A stretch of DNA of 64,000 bases, taken from the NCBI RefSeq assembly GCF_947498825.1, contig NZ_CANMLV010000009.1:62001-126000 (forward strand). Reading direction: 5' to 3'. Shown here piece by piece: positions 1-8,824 of the stretch. A model generated the notes under the pieces. It was not told the origin of the DNA. It did no database searches and saw only the letters and a list, made by a program, of their open reading frames with translations. Positions within the stretch are counted from its first letter, which is position 1, and every line of letters starts with the position of its first letter. This DNA is from an uncultured Cedecea sp. Lineage in GTDB: Bacteria > Pseudomonadota > Gammaproteobacteria > Enterobacterales > Enterobacteriaceae. Both the position numbers and the translations under genes were made by a program.

Positions 1-239
1 TCAATGCCGATACTGTCTGGCTGAATACCTTCTTCACAGATTTTATTCAGACCGATACGTATTTCCGCTTCCAGTGCATCAATATCCCAACTATCAAAGC
101 CCTGTTGTTTGACCAGATTATTGGCAAAGCGATGAATTTCGCGAAGCGAGAGCGTAGCGTGCCTGGGCTCGAAGTGGCCAAGCATTATACGGCCGCTTGA
201 TGCGCCTAAATCGACAGCCACACAATGAATAATGGTCAT
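1..239 (-). CDS. rhaB: Rhamnulokinase RhaB, N-terminal part (runs off the window)
   Basis: Reading the minus strand from the ATG at 239 gives about 79 residues that open with [15 protein letters not shown], the phosphate-binding start of the FGGY sugar-kinase fold, followed by LREIHRF and a [10 protein letters not shown] stretch. These are very close to E. coli RhaB, which phosphorylates L-rhamnulose to rhamnulose 1-phosphate. The rest of the gene, and presumably rhaA and rhaD, lie to the left of the window. It is divergent from rhaS, the same arrangement as in E. coli, where RhaS and CRP activate rhaBAD. Confidence 0.93.
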   Translation of the reverse strand, partial: MTIIHCVAVDLGASSGRIMLGHFEPRHATLSLREIHRFANNLVKQQGFDSWDIDALEAEIRIGLNKICEEGIQPDSIGI

Positions 240-540
240 GGACGGACCTCTGTTAGATTTGTTGAGCATAAGTCTAAGAAAGGGGGGAGAAGGCTGCCTT
301 TTTACTACTGACAGGAAAAAAGAGGGACTGGCAAGAAAACCAAGATGAACATGAGAGAGGTCACAATTTCTCACTATAACGATTGTTATAAGTGGTGTGA
401 TGATGACCACAGTTATCAACATTCACCGTTATTTCTTAACAAAAAAACCAATTTAGCATCATTTCAGGACGGAAATTTAAGGTGGGTTTTTATTATCCCT
501 ACTACTATCGTGAGAACAATTCTCATTAGGAGGGGCTGTG
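240..540. other. rhaB-rhaS divergent intergenic region
   Basis: About 300 bases separate the two divergent starts. In E. coli this region carries RhaS, RhaR and CRP sites, and the same is expected here. I see one CRP-like site (annotated separately) and AT-rich stretches, but could not delimit the RhaS and RhaR half-sites. A short ORF inside (345-557) lacks a credible ribosome binding site and is not called. Confidence 0.6.
396..411. promoter_or_regulatory. Candidate CRP site in rhaB-rhaS intergenic region
   Basis: TGTGATGATGACCACA matches the CRP consensus TGTGA-N6-TCACA at 9 of 10 fixed positions. It lies 145 bases upstream of rhaS and 157 bases upstream of rhaB. CRP co-activation of both rha promoters is established in E. 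coli; the assignment of this site is inference. Confidence 0.55.
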
Positions 541-1368
541 ATGACTGTATTACATAGTGTGGATTTTTTTCCGTCTGGACACTCACCTGTTGCTATTGAG
601 CCTCGACTTCCTCAGGCGGCATTTCCTGAACATAGTCATGATTTTAATGAGATAGTGATTGTGGAACATGGCACAGGAACCCATGTTTTTAATGGTCAGC
701 CTTATACTATCAGCGGCGGAACGGTCTGCTTTATACGCGAGCACGATCGTCATCTATATGAACATACTGATAATTTGTGTCTGACTAATGTGCTTTATCG
801 TTCACCTGACAGATTTCGATTTCTGACAGGATTAAATCAGCTACTTCCTCAGGAACAGGACGGAAGTTACCCTTCGCACTGGCGGGTAAATAAATCAACA
901 ATGCAGCAAGTTCTGAAGTTAACCGAGCAGATGGAACAGGCAGAGGATGGTCCGGAAACCCACACGATTGCCAGTAGAGAACTGTTATTTATGCAGTTAT
1001 TAGTCTCCCTGCGTCAGAGTAGCTTTGTTGAGAGGGCGAGTAATAATACGACCCGGCTGAATCAATTAGTCTTGTGGCTGGAAGATAACTTTGCCGAAGA
1101 CGTCTGTTGGGAAACGCTGGCGGATAAATTCTCCTTGTCATTGCGTACCTTGCACCGACAGTTAAAACAGCACAGCGGACTTACGCCGCAGCGCTATCTT
1201 AACCGTTTACGTCTGATTAAAGCCCGGCACTTGTTACGACACACGGAAGAGACCGTCACCGATATCGCTTATCAGTGTGGGTTTGGTGACAGTAATCATT
1301 TTTCAACGTTGTTTCGCCGGGAATTTAACTGGTCACCACGCGATATTCGTCAATGCCGAGATATTTAG
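541..1368 (+). CDS. rhaS: RhaS, L-rhamnose-responsive AraC-family activator
   Basis: The 275-residue protein has an N-terminal cupin-like sugar-binding domain ([17 protein letters not shown] near residue 30) and a C-terminal AraC double helix-turn-helix ([16 protein letters not shown] and [20 protein letters not shown]). It matches E. coli RhaS almost throughout. In E. coli RhaS activates rhaBAD and rhaT with L-rhamnose. A strong AGGAGG at 528-533 sits 7 bases before the ATG at 541, so I prefer that start to the in-frame GTG at 538. It is divergent from rhaB and followed by rhaR 80 bases on. Confidence 0.95.
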   Translation: MTVLHSVDFFPSGHSPVAIEPRLPQAAFPEHSHDFNEIVIVEHGTGTHVFNGQPYTISGGTVCFIREHDRHLYEHTDNLCLTNVLYRSPDRFRFLTGLNQLLPQEQDGSYPSHWRVNKSTMQQVLKLTEQMEQAEDGPETHTIASRELLFMQLLVSLRQSSFVERASNNTTRLNQLVLWLEDNFAEDVCWETLADKFSLSLRTLHRQLKQHSGLTPQRYLNRLRLIKARHLLRHTEETVTDIAYQCGFGDSNHFSTLFRREFNWSPRDIRQCRDI

Positions 1369-1448
1369 CATCAGTAACGTGAAGATAGTCACCATTTTTG
1401 ATATAAAAAAGTTAATAATAACAAATTGTTCGATGCTGAGGCTGTGCT

Positions 1449-2309
1449 GTGTCAGAACCCTTGATTCTTCGCAAGAATGCATTTTTTACCAGTGAAAGTC
1501 AGGCGGTTGCTGTGCTGGATCGTTATCCACAACATGCATTCGCTGAACATACCCATGAATTTTGCGAACTGGTGCTAGTGTGGCGAGGTAACGGTCTGCA
1601 TATCCTTAACGATCGTCCCTATCGCATTACCCGGGGCGATCTGTTCTATATTCGTGCTGAAGACAAACACTCTTATGCTTCGGTTAACTCTCTGGTGTTG
1701 CAAAATATTATTTATTGCCCTGAGCGACTGAAACTCAATATTGATTGGGCTACTTATATTCCAGGCTTTAGTGATTCCCGTCCGATCCCACATTGGCGGT
1801 TAAGTAGCAGTGGCATGACAAGTGCCAGACAGGTGATTACTCAGCTTGAGCATGAGGGACTTAAAGACGATCCTGTTAGCAACAGAATGACAGAATTGCT
1901 TTTCGCTCAGTTGGTTATTACTTTCAACAGAAGTCGTTATCTTATTGATAACCCCGATATTAATGAGCAGGAAATGCTGCTGGATAAACTGATTACTACG
2001 CTTGCGAGTAGTCTGGCTACAAGCTTTGTGCTGGAAGAATTTTGCATACAGCAGCAGTGCAGTGAACGCGTGCTACGCCAGCAGTTTCGCGAACAGACGG
2101 GCATGACAATAAACCAGTATTTACGGCAGTTGCGTATTTGTTATGCACAATATCTGCTACAACATACCCGGCAAATGGTCAGTGATATTGCCATGCAGTG
2201 TGGATTTGAGGACAGTAACTACTTTTCTGTGGTATTTAGTCGTGAAGTGGGTATGACCCCTGTGCAATGGCGTACTCTCAGGAACAATGTGAAAAAGGAC
2301 GAGCGATAA
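1449..2309 (+). CDS. rhaR: RhaR, L-rhamnose-responsive AraC-family activator of rhaSR
   Basis: The 286-residue protein has an AraC-type N-terminal cupin ([19 protein letters not shown]) and a C-terminal double helix-turn-helix ending [20 protein letters not shown]. It follows rhaS as in E. coli, where RhaR activates its own operon. The start is a GTG with a TGAGG about 8 bases upstream. Unlike E. coli, no rhaT (rhamnose-proton symporter) gene follows; the next sequence is a dispersed repeat and a broken Rpn-family gene, so the transporter must be elsewhere. Confidence 0.93.
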   Translation: MSEPLILRKNAFFTSESQAVAVLDRYPQHAFAEHTHEFCELVLVWRGNGLHILNDRPYRITRGDLFYIRAEDKHSYASVNSLVLQNIIYCPERLKLNIDWATYIPGFSDSRPIPHWRLSSSGMTSARQVITQLEHEGLKDDPVSNRMTELLFAQLVITFNRSRYLIDNPDINEQEMLLDKLITTLASSLATSFVLEEFCIQQQCSERVLRQQFREQTGMTINQYLRQLRICYAQYLLQHTRQMVSDIAMQCGFEDSNYFSVVFSREVGMTPVQWRTLRNNVKKDER

Positions 2310-2385
2310 AATGTCGCCAGTCCCATTTGGTGACTGAATTAATAAGAATGATTAATAAATATTAAAATTGGGGGAAATAATATTC

Positions 2386-2513
2386 TATACCCAAAATAAT
2401 TCGAGTTGCTTGTAGGCGCCCAGTTCAGCCCGTCGATGAGCATAGATACACTATGTGATTCGGCGGGCTGGACGCAGGCAACACCCAAGCAACTTGAAGT
2501 ATGACGGGTATAT
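2386..2513 (-). repeat. Dispersed ~128-bp intergenic repeat, family A, copy 1
   Basis: This copy runs in reverse: it begins TATACCCAAAATAATTCGAG and ends CTTGAAGTATGACGGGTATA. The ends are roughly inverted with respect to each other, and the middle holds CAGCCCGTCGATGAGCATAG facing CTATGTGATTCGGCGGGCTG, so the element can fold into a long hairpin. Related copies are at 13462-13613, 42521-42648 and 58894-59023. It encodes nothing and resembles intergenic repeat elements of other Enterobacterales. Confidence 0.9.
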
Positions 2514-2582
2514 ATCTGTTCTTAATTGATTAAATATATTTATTAGTGATGTTTGTTGTTGTTTTTTATAAACTTCCGTGTA

Positions 2583-3106
2583 CAACCTCATCCAACTGAA
2601 CTGTATCCTAATAGTAGATATCGCAGTCATTCCTGATGAACAGGTAATAAAACAACACAGTATGACTTTCTGTCGTTACTACAAAAACATCTCCATCATC
2701 GTAATTTGACAGAATTGCTGGATAAACTCGTGCGACTATTAAAGACGGGATATTTAGTTTATTCCCAAGTAGCCCCACTGATTAACCATATTATTCACGT
2801 CGACGATTCACCGATGCTGCAGTTTTTGTTCGTGGGCTGGTATTACGGGTACCAGATAATGGGGGCGAATTGATAACAATTGCACAACAATTGGAACTGA
2901 AAGGAATAATAAAAGGTATGCAACAAGATATAGAGCAAAGCACACAGATTAGCGGGCAGCGAGATATGAAGAAGGATATTCAGTTAGACGATCGCCAGGA
3001 AAAATGTCAGGTGGCTTATTCTATGTTACAACATGGTATTGATTATGATGTCGTCATGAAGTTAACCGGTCTGAGCATTGAAGAACTGGTGCAACTCGGA
3101 CAATAA
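2583..3106 (+). pseudogene. Remnant of an Rpn/YhgA-family recombination-promoting nuclease
   Basis: Pieces in different frames read like the C-terminal half of the Rpn (PD-(D/E)XK, formerly YhgA-like transposase) family. One segment reads VDIAVIPDEQVIKQHSM (about 2618-2668). A second reads LLQKHLHHRNLTELLDKLV (from about 2676). A third, in frame to the stop at 3106, reads ITIAQQLELKGI and ends YDVVMKLTGLSIEELVQLGQ. At least two frameshifts separate them and the nuclease N-terminus is missing. RpnA of E. coli is a Ca-stimulated DNA nuclease that raises RecA-independent recombination. The fragment beginning at 2870 has no own ribosome binding site. Confidence 0.72.
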
Positions 3107-3225
3107 GCGTAATCCTGGGTATTAATCTGGATCTGCGCTTGAGTATTGATGTGACCTATTTACTTTTTATAGAATATGTCTGATCCTGATGACAGTAGAT
3201 AATCGAATTCTGGTCTGGTGCTACA

Positions 3226-3690
3226 GTGAAAAAATTTATCATCGCAGTATGTGTTTTAGTCCTTTCCGGGTGCGCTATCCAGAAGCAGCCTATGCCTTTA
3301 GCAACTTATCATGATATCAGTTATCGTGATGCTTCTGTTGATCAGTGTGTTGCATTGGGCTTTACGGATTATCAGATGGCTGCGGCAGCCAAGAATTTCA
3401 ATGCTCAAGACCTAAATAACTGGAGCTATGATCCCAGCCTTTATCAGACTGCTCATGCTGAGTCAGTTAAGCAAATCAGTGTCCAGCCATTGAAAAAGGC
3501 CGATTGCGATCGCTTAAATATTGCTACCACACAGCGTCAGTTAAGTAATCAACAGGCCTATCAGCAACAACTATTAGCAGCACAGCAACAGCAAGCCATG
3601 AGTCAGTCAATGATGGCGATGGAAAATGCGCGTCCGAGAACCACTTATTGCCATAAATCGGGTAATAATACAGTGTGCAATAGCTACTGA
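3226..3690 (+). CDS. Small predicted lipoprotein, unknown function
   Basis: A 154-residue protein with a short basic N-terminus, a hydrophobic stretch and the lipobox LSGC with the acylated cysteine at residue 16, so export by Sec and lipid modification are expected. The mature part has two further cysteine-containing segments (DQCVALGF, KKADCDRLN), a Gln-rich stretch near residues 105-125 (AYQQQLLAAQQQQAMSQSMM), and a C-terminus with paired cysteines (YCHKSGNNTVCNSY) that could form a disulfide. The start is GTG with only a weak ribosome site. Neighbours give no clue to a role. Confidence 0.75.
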   Translation: MKKFIIAVCVLVLSGCAIQKQPMPLATYHDISYRDASVDQCVALGFTDYQMAAAAKNFNAQDLNNWSYDPSLYQTAHAESVKQISVQPLKKADCDRLNIATTQRQLSNQQAYQQQLLAAQQQQAMSQSMMAMENARPRTTYCHKSGNNTVCNSY

Positions 3691-3708
3691 ATGGTTCACT
3701 CAAAAACC

Positions 3709-4137
3709 TTAGCGACTGCTGATTGTCTCAATATTAAGATGATGTGAGAGTTCCCTTATTATCAGTAAATAGCTGATGAAGTTCTTATCTTCAGGGAATT
3801 CTCCGTCACGTTTTGGGCTGCCGGAAACAACATCTGCGACACGGTTAAACACTCGCTCAATCTCTGTCTGACTTATCTCATTCTCCACTCCAGTTATCTT
3901 CATAATCTGTTTCAGATAATCATCGTGACAGGTAAATTCCGGGGCAATATGGTGTAGCTGCGGAGTGGCCTGAAGATGGTCTTCAAATGTAGCTATAGCC
4001 ATTTCGACTTCATAAGATGAAGGGATATCACGGTGAAAAAACGTCTGTGCAATACTCAGATAGCCGGTCGGTAGCGAGATAGCGGGCTCACTAAACTGTA
4101 CTGTTTGTTCACCGATAGAAAAAGATGCCTTACTCAT
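3709..4137 (-). CDS. Hypothetical protein, 142 residues
   Basis: I do not recognise this family. The product is acidic, has no signal peptide or membrane segment and looks like a soluble cytoplasmic protein with helical content (FNRVADVVSG, FISYLLIIRELSHHL near the C-terminus). The ATG at 4137 is followed by a conserved-looking SKASFSIGEQTVQFSEP opening. It lies tail to tail with the lipoprotein gene (18 bases apart) and upstream of the LysE-family exporter on the opposite side. Gene status rests on length, composition and codon use only. Confidence 0.6.
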   Translation of the reverse strand: MSKASFSIGEQTVQFSEPAISLPTGYLSIAQTFFHRDIPSSYEVEMAIATFEDHLQATPQLHHIAPEFTCHDDYLKQIMKITGVENEISQTEIERVFNRVADVVSGSPKRDGEFPEDKNFISYLLIIRELSHHLNIETISSR

Positions 4138-4225
4138 ATGATCTCATCATTATTCTGATTGTTATGCCTGCTTCATGTTACCACGTGAAAATGGCCAGGT
4201 TATACAATCCTCACCTGCCATTGGG

Positions 4226-4840
4226 CTAAAAAAAGGCCAGCTTAATGGCAAAAACGGCCAGAAAAAGGCCGGCAATCTTTTCCAGCAGAAACATCATTGC
4301 GGGTCGGGTGCGAACGCTATCAGCAATCGACAGGGTAATGGTCATCATCATAACGGCGTAGATAACGGTTAATAGCGCCGCGGTTCCGGCCAGGCTGGCA
4401 AATGTCAGCACTCCACGGCTATATATCGGGTCGATAAACAGCGGCAGAAACATCATATAGAACAAAATTGGTTTAGGATTAGTCAGTGTGATAGCCATAC
4501 CCTGTAAAAAAGGTGTTCTTTTACGGCTTACCGGCGGCGGTGCGCTGTGATTTGCTGATTTAAACAGGAGTTGCCCACCAATCCATAATAAATAGGCGGC
4601 CCCCAACCATTTCATCGCCAGAAACAGATTAGGTGACGACTCAAGGAGTGTCGCAACGCCGGCAATCGCCAGCCACAGCAAAACCTGATCGCCGACCACG
4701 ATACCCATCATACAGGCAAGGCCACTATGAAAACCGCCTTTACTGGTACTGGTAATCAGTATCAGATTGCCAGGCCCTGGGATCATTAAGAAAATAATAA
4801 ATGACAGTACAAATGTTTCATAGTTAATGATGCCCAGCAT
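4226..4840 (-). CDS. LysE/RhtB-family amino acid exporter
   Basis: From the ATG at 4840 the product is 204 residues, the usual RhtB-family size. It begins MLGIINYETFVLSFIIFLMI and then has the family signature PGPGNLILI, followed by about five more hydrophobic segments and a conserved ITLTNPKPILFYMMFLP loop. Members export amino acids or derivatives such as homoserine, threonine or lysine across the inner membrane; the substrate here is unknown. A longer in-frame extension upstream of 4840 overlaps the divergent LysR gene, lacks hydrophobic character and is rejected. An AAGGA lies upstream of 4840. Confidence 0.88.
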   Translation of the reverse strand: MLGIINYETFVLSFIIFLMIPGPGNLILITSTSKGGFHSGLACMMGIVVGDQVLLWLAIAGVATLLESSPNLFLAMKWLGAAYLLWIGGQLLFKSANHSAPPPVSRKRTPFLQGMAITLTNPKPILFYMMFLPLFIDPIYSRGVLTFASLAGTAALLTVIYAVMMMTITLSIADSVRTRPAMMFLLEKIAGLFLAVFAIKLAFF

Positions 4841-5033
4841 ACTTAACTGTTTCCTTAAACTTATTGTTCTGATGTGAGGTGATAATGGAATGGGAAAAAT
4901 AGCGCTCGATTTCCGTGGCCTATCATGAAAATTCGCCTTATATCTGACAACCGAAAAGAGTGATATATTTGATTCATCTATGAAGGATTTCGATTTGTCA
5001 TACTGGTTAACATTCACTAACTGACTTAAAAAC

Positions 5034-5954
5034 ATGTCAAAAATTAAACTCAATCAACTGGAGATGTTGATTGCAGTCGTTGAAAACAAGGGGTTCAGTG
5101 CAGCCGCTGCGGTATTAGGCTGTACTCAGTCACGTATCAGTCATGCTATTGTCGAACTGGAACAGCATCTTAATACGCGCTTATTGCATCGTTCCCGTAC
5201 AGGTTGTGAGCCAACTCCTGCTGGGGCTCGAATAGTAAAAGATGCACACAAAGTGATGCATTTTATTGACAATATCGAACAAATAGCGGCAGAAACCCCA
5301 CAAATTACCGGGCGTATCAGAGTCGCCTGTTTCCGGAGTGCCACGGCTTATATTCTTCCTCCTTGTCTGGAAGCGCTAGCCAAATCCTGGCCGGATATCC
5401 ATCTGGATATTGATGATACGGCAACAGAATATCACCATATTGATGAGGCCGTTGCCTCGGGAAGAGCAGATATAGGCCTGACTATTCATGGCCAGCTCCC
5501 TGATATTCATAGTGTTCCCTATGTGAGCGATGCCTATGTCTTACTGGTGCCGAAAACATTTCGCCTGACATCACCTTTTAGCTGGCGGCAACTGGAAAAT
5601 TTGTCTTTTATCCAGCCGAATGCGAATACACAGACCGAGATTATTGAACGTTGCCGGGAGATGGGATTACGTCATGAAGTCAGGCATAAACTTGCCAGTG
5701 ACAGTGGTATTGTCGGGTGGGTTAATCAGGGGATTGGGTTTTCAATTATTCCTTGGTTATCTGTGTTACCGGTACCTGAAAATATCCGTGTTTTGGAGTT
5801 GCCTCAACCCTTACGGCGTCATTTATTTATTATTACCCGTATGGATAATCGCCATGATCGTATCATTTCAATCTTCACTAATTTTCTACGGGATAAAGCG
5901 CTGATCCGTACGACAGGCGTCTGGCGCTCTGGGATGTTAACGTTTGATTATTGA
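5034..5954 (+). CDS. LysR-family transcriptional regulator
   Basis: A 306-residue LysR-type protein: winged helix-turn-helix at about residues 5-64 (GFSAAAAVLGCTQSRISHAIVELEQHL) and a periplasmic-binding-like effector domain from about residue 90. It is divergent from the LysE/RhtB exporter with about 190 bases between starts, an arrangement usual for a regulator of its neighbour such as ArgP/ArgO. The effector would plausibly be the exported amino acid; that is inference from arrangement only. Confidence 0.88.
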   Translation: MSKIKLNQLEMLIAVVENKGFSAAAAVLGCTQSRISHAIVELEQHLNTRLLHRSRTGCEPTPAGARIVKDAHKVMHFIDNIEQIAAETPQITGRIRVACFRSATAYILPPCLEALAKSWPDIHLDIDDTATEYHHIDEAVASGRADIGLTIHGQLPDIHSVPYVSDAYVLLVPKTFRLTSPFSWRQLENLSFIQPNANTQTEIIERCREMGLRHEVRHKLASDSGIVGWVNQGIGFSIIPWLSVLPVPENIRVLELPQPLRRHLFIITRMDNRHDRIISIFTNFLRDKALIRTTGVWRSGMLTFDY

Positions 5955-6411
5955 ATCAATCCGGCGATGTTTTAATATCCCCCTCATACTTCAAGTGACA
6001 GGTGAGTTGGCTGCGATCGCTCACCCGAATCCATGATTTTCTTCGCTTATCGATATTCGTTCTCTTGCTGTGTAACGAGTCTCATCAATGCGTCTCACCC
6101 TTGCGGGGCAAGGCTTGGCGTTGTTCAAAATGTTCTGTAATTTGAATTGTTTTAGCTGTAGTAAAAATGATTATCTTTTCAGAAAGCTATTTTTATTTGT
6201 TAAATACCTCTCTTTTTTTATCTCATCTCACCTTCATATATTCTGTTTAATATTAGTTACATTTCTCTCTGACATTCAGAATTATGTACCAAGGTTGATA
6301 GCAATTTTCCATCTATGCTTACCACTATGATGAATTTGCTGGCACAATGGCCTTTGCCATATTGGCTGGAATAAGTATCAGTTGTGCAGCATCAGGAAGT
6401 GTAAGTTGATT
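5955..6411. other. Intergenic region with a degenerate repeat, otherwise featureless
   Basis: The first part (about 5975-6068) resembles one arm of the second repeat variant seen at 52818: it has CTCATACTTCAAGTGACAGG, then CTGCGATCGCTCACCCGAAT, but no matching right end. The remainder is AT-rich and holds the presumed promoter of the osmoprotectant operon, which I could not place. The ORF at 6088-6330 has no ribosome site and a composition unlike a gene. Confidence 0.5.
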
Positions 6412-7491
6412 ATGATTAGACTGGAAAACATTAAAAAGACCTACCCGGGCAATGCACAACATGCCATTAATGCTCTCAGTATGAGCGTCAATGAGGGAGA
6501 GTTTTGTACCTTTGTTGGTCCTAGTGGCTGCGGTAAAACCACCACATTACGTATGATTAATCAGCTGGATGTACCTGACAGTGGTGAAGTCTACATCCAG
6601 GGACAAGCCCTGTCCGGCGCAGATATTATCCAGGTGCGGCGAAAAATTGGCTTTGTGATGCAAAGCCCGGCGTTATTTCCTCATCGCACGGTCGCGGAAA
6701 ATATTGCCACCGTACCACGGCTGCTGGGCTGGGATAAGCATGCTATTAGCGCACGGATTGATGAGTTAGTGGCGTTGATGTCACTGGATCCAATGGTACT
6801 GAAACGCTACCCACATCAGTTATCCGGTGGGCAACAAAGCCGGGTATCTATTGCCCGAGCGCTGGCTGCTGATCCTCCTATTTTATTAATGGATGAACCC
6901 TTTGCCGCTATCGATCCTGTGGTACGCGATAAGCTACAAGGTGACATGTTAGAGCTGCAGAGTCGGTTACATAAAACCATTATTCTGGTTACCCATGATA
7001 TCAATGAAGCTATTCGTCTCGGTGACAGAATAGCTATTTTTCAGCAAGGTGGACGGCTGGCCCAGTTTGATACGCCGGATAATATTTTAGCCCATCCCGC
7101 CAGTGACTTTGTCCGTGATTTTATCGGACCTGAACCTAATTTGAAGCGACTTGGTATGATGCGAGTCAGCGATCTGCCGCGCCATGATGTGTTGCTGTTA
7201 GACCAGGATGAGAAGCCTCTGGCAGGGGAGTATTCATTGCTCTCACAACCCTACGCATTGGTATTGGACGAAGAAAGTCGTCCCCTGTACTGGCTCGACA
7301 ATGGGCATTTAGTCCCGGTACGTATTGCCGAAGAACATCAGTCACTACGTCAGGTGTACAGTGATTTACTGGATGTGCCACTGGGGGTGTTGGTACGGGT
7401 CACTATGCAAGGACAGTATGCCGGAACTATCGATAGTCGCTTGCTAAGTGATGCACTTAACCATCATCAGGAGTCATCTCATCATGATTGA
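6412..7491 (+). CDS. Osmoprotectant ABC importer, ATPase subunit (OsmV/OpuCA-like)
   Basis: A 359-residue ATPase: Walker A GPSGCGKTT at 36-44, ABC signature LSGGQ at 137-141, Walker B ILLMDE at 157-162 and a C-terminal extension from about 240 to 359 that fits the regulatory part of glycine-betaine/choline type ATPases. It powers uptake through the two permeases encoded next. The ATG at 6412 has AGGAAG upstream; an in-frame TTG at 6382 is less likely. The stop overlaps the next start by 8 bases, showing an operon. The same four-gene set is Salmonella OsmV-W-X-Y and Bacillus OpuC. Confidence 0.9.
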   Translation: MIRLENIKKTYPGNAQHAINALSMSVNEGEFCTFVGPSGCGKTTTLRMINQLDVPDSGEVYIQGQALSGADIIQVRRKIGFVMQSPALFPHRTVAENIATVPRLLGWDKHAISARIDELVALMSLDPMVLKRYPHQLSGGQQSRVSIARALAADPPILLMDEPFAAIDPVVRDKLQGDMLELQSRLHKTIILVTHDINEAIRLGDRIAIFQQGGRLAQFDTPDNILAHPASDFVRDFIGPEPNLKRLGMMRVSDLPRHDVLLLDQDEKPLAGEYSLLSQPYALVLDEESRPLYWLDNGHLVPVRIAEEHQSLRQVYSDLLDVPLGVLVRVTMQGQYAGTIDSRLLSDALNHHQESSHHD

Positions 7492-8113
7492 CTGGGCATG
7501 GAGTCTCGATAACGCCTCGATGATAATCGAGCTTACACTTCAACACTTGCAGATGGTGGTACTCTCACTGGCATTAGGCACAGTATTCACTGCGTTGATG
7601 CTATTGCTGGCTATTATTTGGCCTGCGTTATCTAATCCATTAATGACCTTAAGCAGTGTGTTATTCACCGTTCCCTCGCTGGCGCTGTTTATTCTGCTAC
7701 TGCCATGGACCGGCCTGTCGATGACCACTTCGGTGATTGGCCTGACGCTTTACTCGTTGCTTATTTTACTGCGTAACGTACTGGCAGGTTTGCAAAAACT
7801 GCCTGTTGAGGTGCTGGAATCAGCGCGCGCGCTGGGCTACACCCGATTTGGCCGTTTTATCGATATTGAAATTTTTCTTATTCTCCCGGCGCTATTTGCC
7901 GGGCTACGCATTGCCTCTGTTACCCTGGTAGGGCTGGTGATTGTCACGGCGTTAATCGGACAAGGAGGATTAGGCCAGCTGATGATCCTCGGATTTAATC
8001 AGAATTTCCTTACCCCTATTTTTATTAGCCTGGGGTTAAGTCTGCTGTTATCACTGCTGTTTGACCTGGTGATAACCCGAGTGGGTTATCACTTGACAGG
8101 GTGGACACACTGA
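7484..8113 (+). CDS. Osmoprotectant ABC importer, permease 1
   Basis: A 209-residue integral membrane protein with about five or six hydrophobic segments and the binding-protein-dependent permease loop ESARALGYTRFGRFIDIEIF (residues about 107-126) that docks on the ATPase. It belongs to the short OpuCB/YehY-type permeases. The chosen ATG at 7484 has CAGGAG 10 bases upstream and overlaps the ATPase stop. The following permease starts at this gene's stop codon. Confidence 0.88.
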   Translation: MIDWAWSLDNASMIIELTLQHLQMVVLSLALGTVFTALMLLLAIIWPALSNPLMTLSSVLFTVPSLALFILLLPWTGLSMTTSVIGLTLYSLLILLRNVLAGLQKLPVEVLESARALGYTRFGRFIDIEIFLILPALFAGLRIASVTLVGLVIVTALIGQGGLGQLMILGFNQNFLTPIFISLGLSLLLSLLFDLVITRVGYHLTGWTH

Positions 8114-8781
8114 TGGGAATACTCAATGATACTTGGCTCTGGTTCTTGGACGGCAGTCACTGGACAGGTGATCTCGGTCTGATCGTGCGTGTTTTCCAGC
8201 ATCTCTATTATGTGCTGGTGAGCCTGATTATCGCTTTTCTGATTGCTCAACCAGTGGGAATTTTATTTGGTTATTTAAAGCGCGGCGGTTTTATCGTCAT
8301 TAATTTGTTTAATATTGGTCAGGCTTTTCCTTCACTGGGCATTATTTTATTGTGCATCATGCTTTTTGGCTTTAACGATGCCCCGGTATTTATTGCGCTG
8401 GTTGCTCTCTCTATCCCCCCCATGTTAACCAATACCTATGTCGGCATTAGCCATGCGGATCAAACCTTATGTGATGCCGCCAAGGCTATGGGCATGACGC
8501 CTTTGCAAAGTTTGATAAAAGTGCGAATTCCTCTGGCAATGCCACTAATTTTTGCCGGTGTGCGTACCGCACTCTTACAGCTGATTGCGACTGCGGTCGT
8601 CGCGGCCTATGCTGGTTTAGATGGATTGGGGCGTTTTCTTATTGATGGCTTGGGTCAGCGTGATTATCCCCAGGTTATAGCAGGATCCATTGTTATCTCA
8701 CTCCTGGCGATAGGTTGTGAGCTTCTAATGGCCGGACTGGCAAAGCGCTGGCTGGCTATTTCAACCCCGACTGCAGGCTAA
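8113..8781 (+). CDS. Osmoprotectant ABC importer, permease 2
   Basis: A 222-residue membrane protein of the same type as permease 1, with the EAA-like loop CDAAKAMGMTPLQSLIKVRI near residues 120-140 and several transmembrane segments. The ATG at 8113 overlaps the previous TGA by one base (TGATG), so translational coupling is likely; an in-frame GTG at 8101 is the alternative. Two different permeases next to one ATPase and one binding protein are typical of OpuC/Osm systems. Confidence 0.87.
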   Translation: MGILNDTWLWFLDGSHWTGDLGLIVRVFQHLYYVLVSLIIAFLIAQPVGILFGYLKRGGFIVINLFNIGQAFPSLGIILLCIMLFGFNDAPVFIALVALSIPPMLTNTYVGISHADQTLCDAAKAMGMTPLQSLIKVRIPLAMPLIFAGVRTALLQLIATAVVAAYAGLDGLGRFLIDGLGQRDYPQVIAGSIVISLLAIGCELLMAGLAKRWLAISTPTAG

Positions 8782-8824
8782 TGGCTGCAACTACATAATG
8801 TAATCATAATCAAAAGAGAAGCAG

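Noticed and set aside
345..557. 70-codon ORF between rhaB and rhaS
   Set aside because: Lies over the regulatory region, overlaps rhaS and has no homology I recognise.
4226..5053. Longer 275-residue form of the LysE exporter
   Set aside because: The extra N-terminal part overlaps the LysR start and lacks family similarity; the 4840 start gives the normal length.
6088..6330. 80-codon hydrophobic ORF before the osmoprotectant operon
   Set aside because: Phe/Leu-rich from AT-rich DNA, no ribosome site and adjacent to a degenerate repeat.
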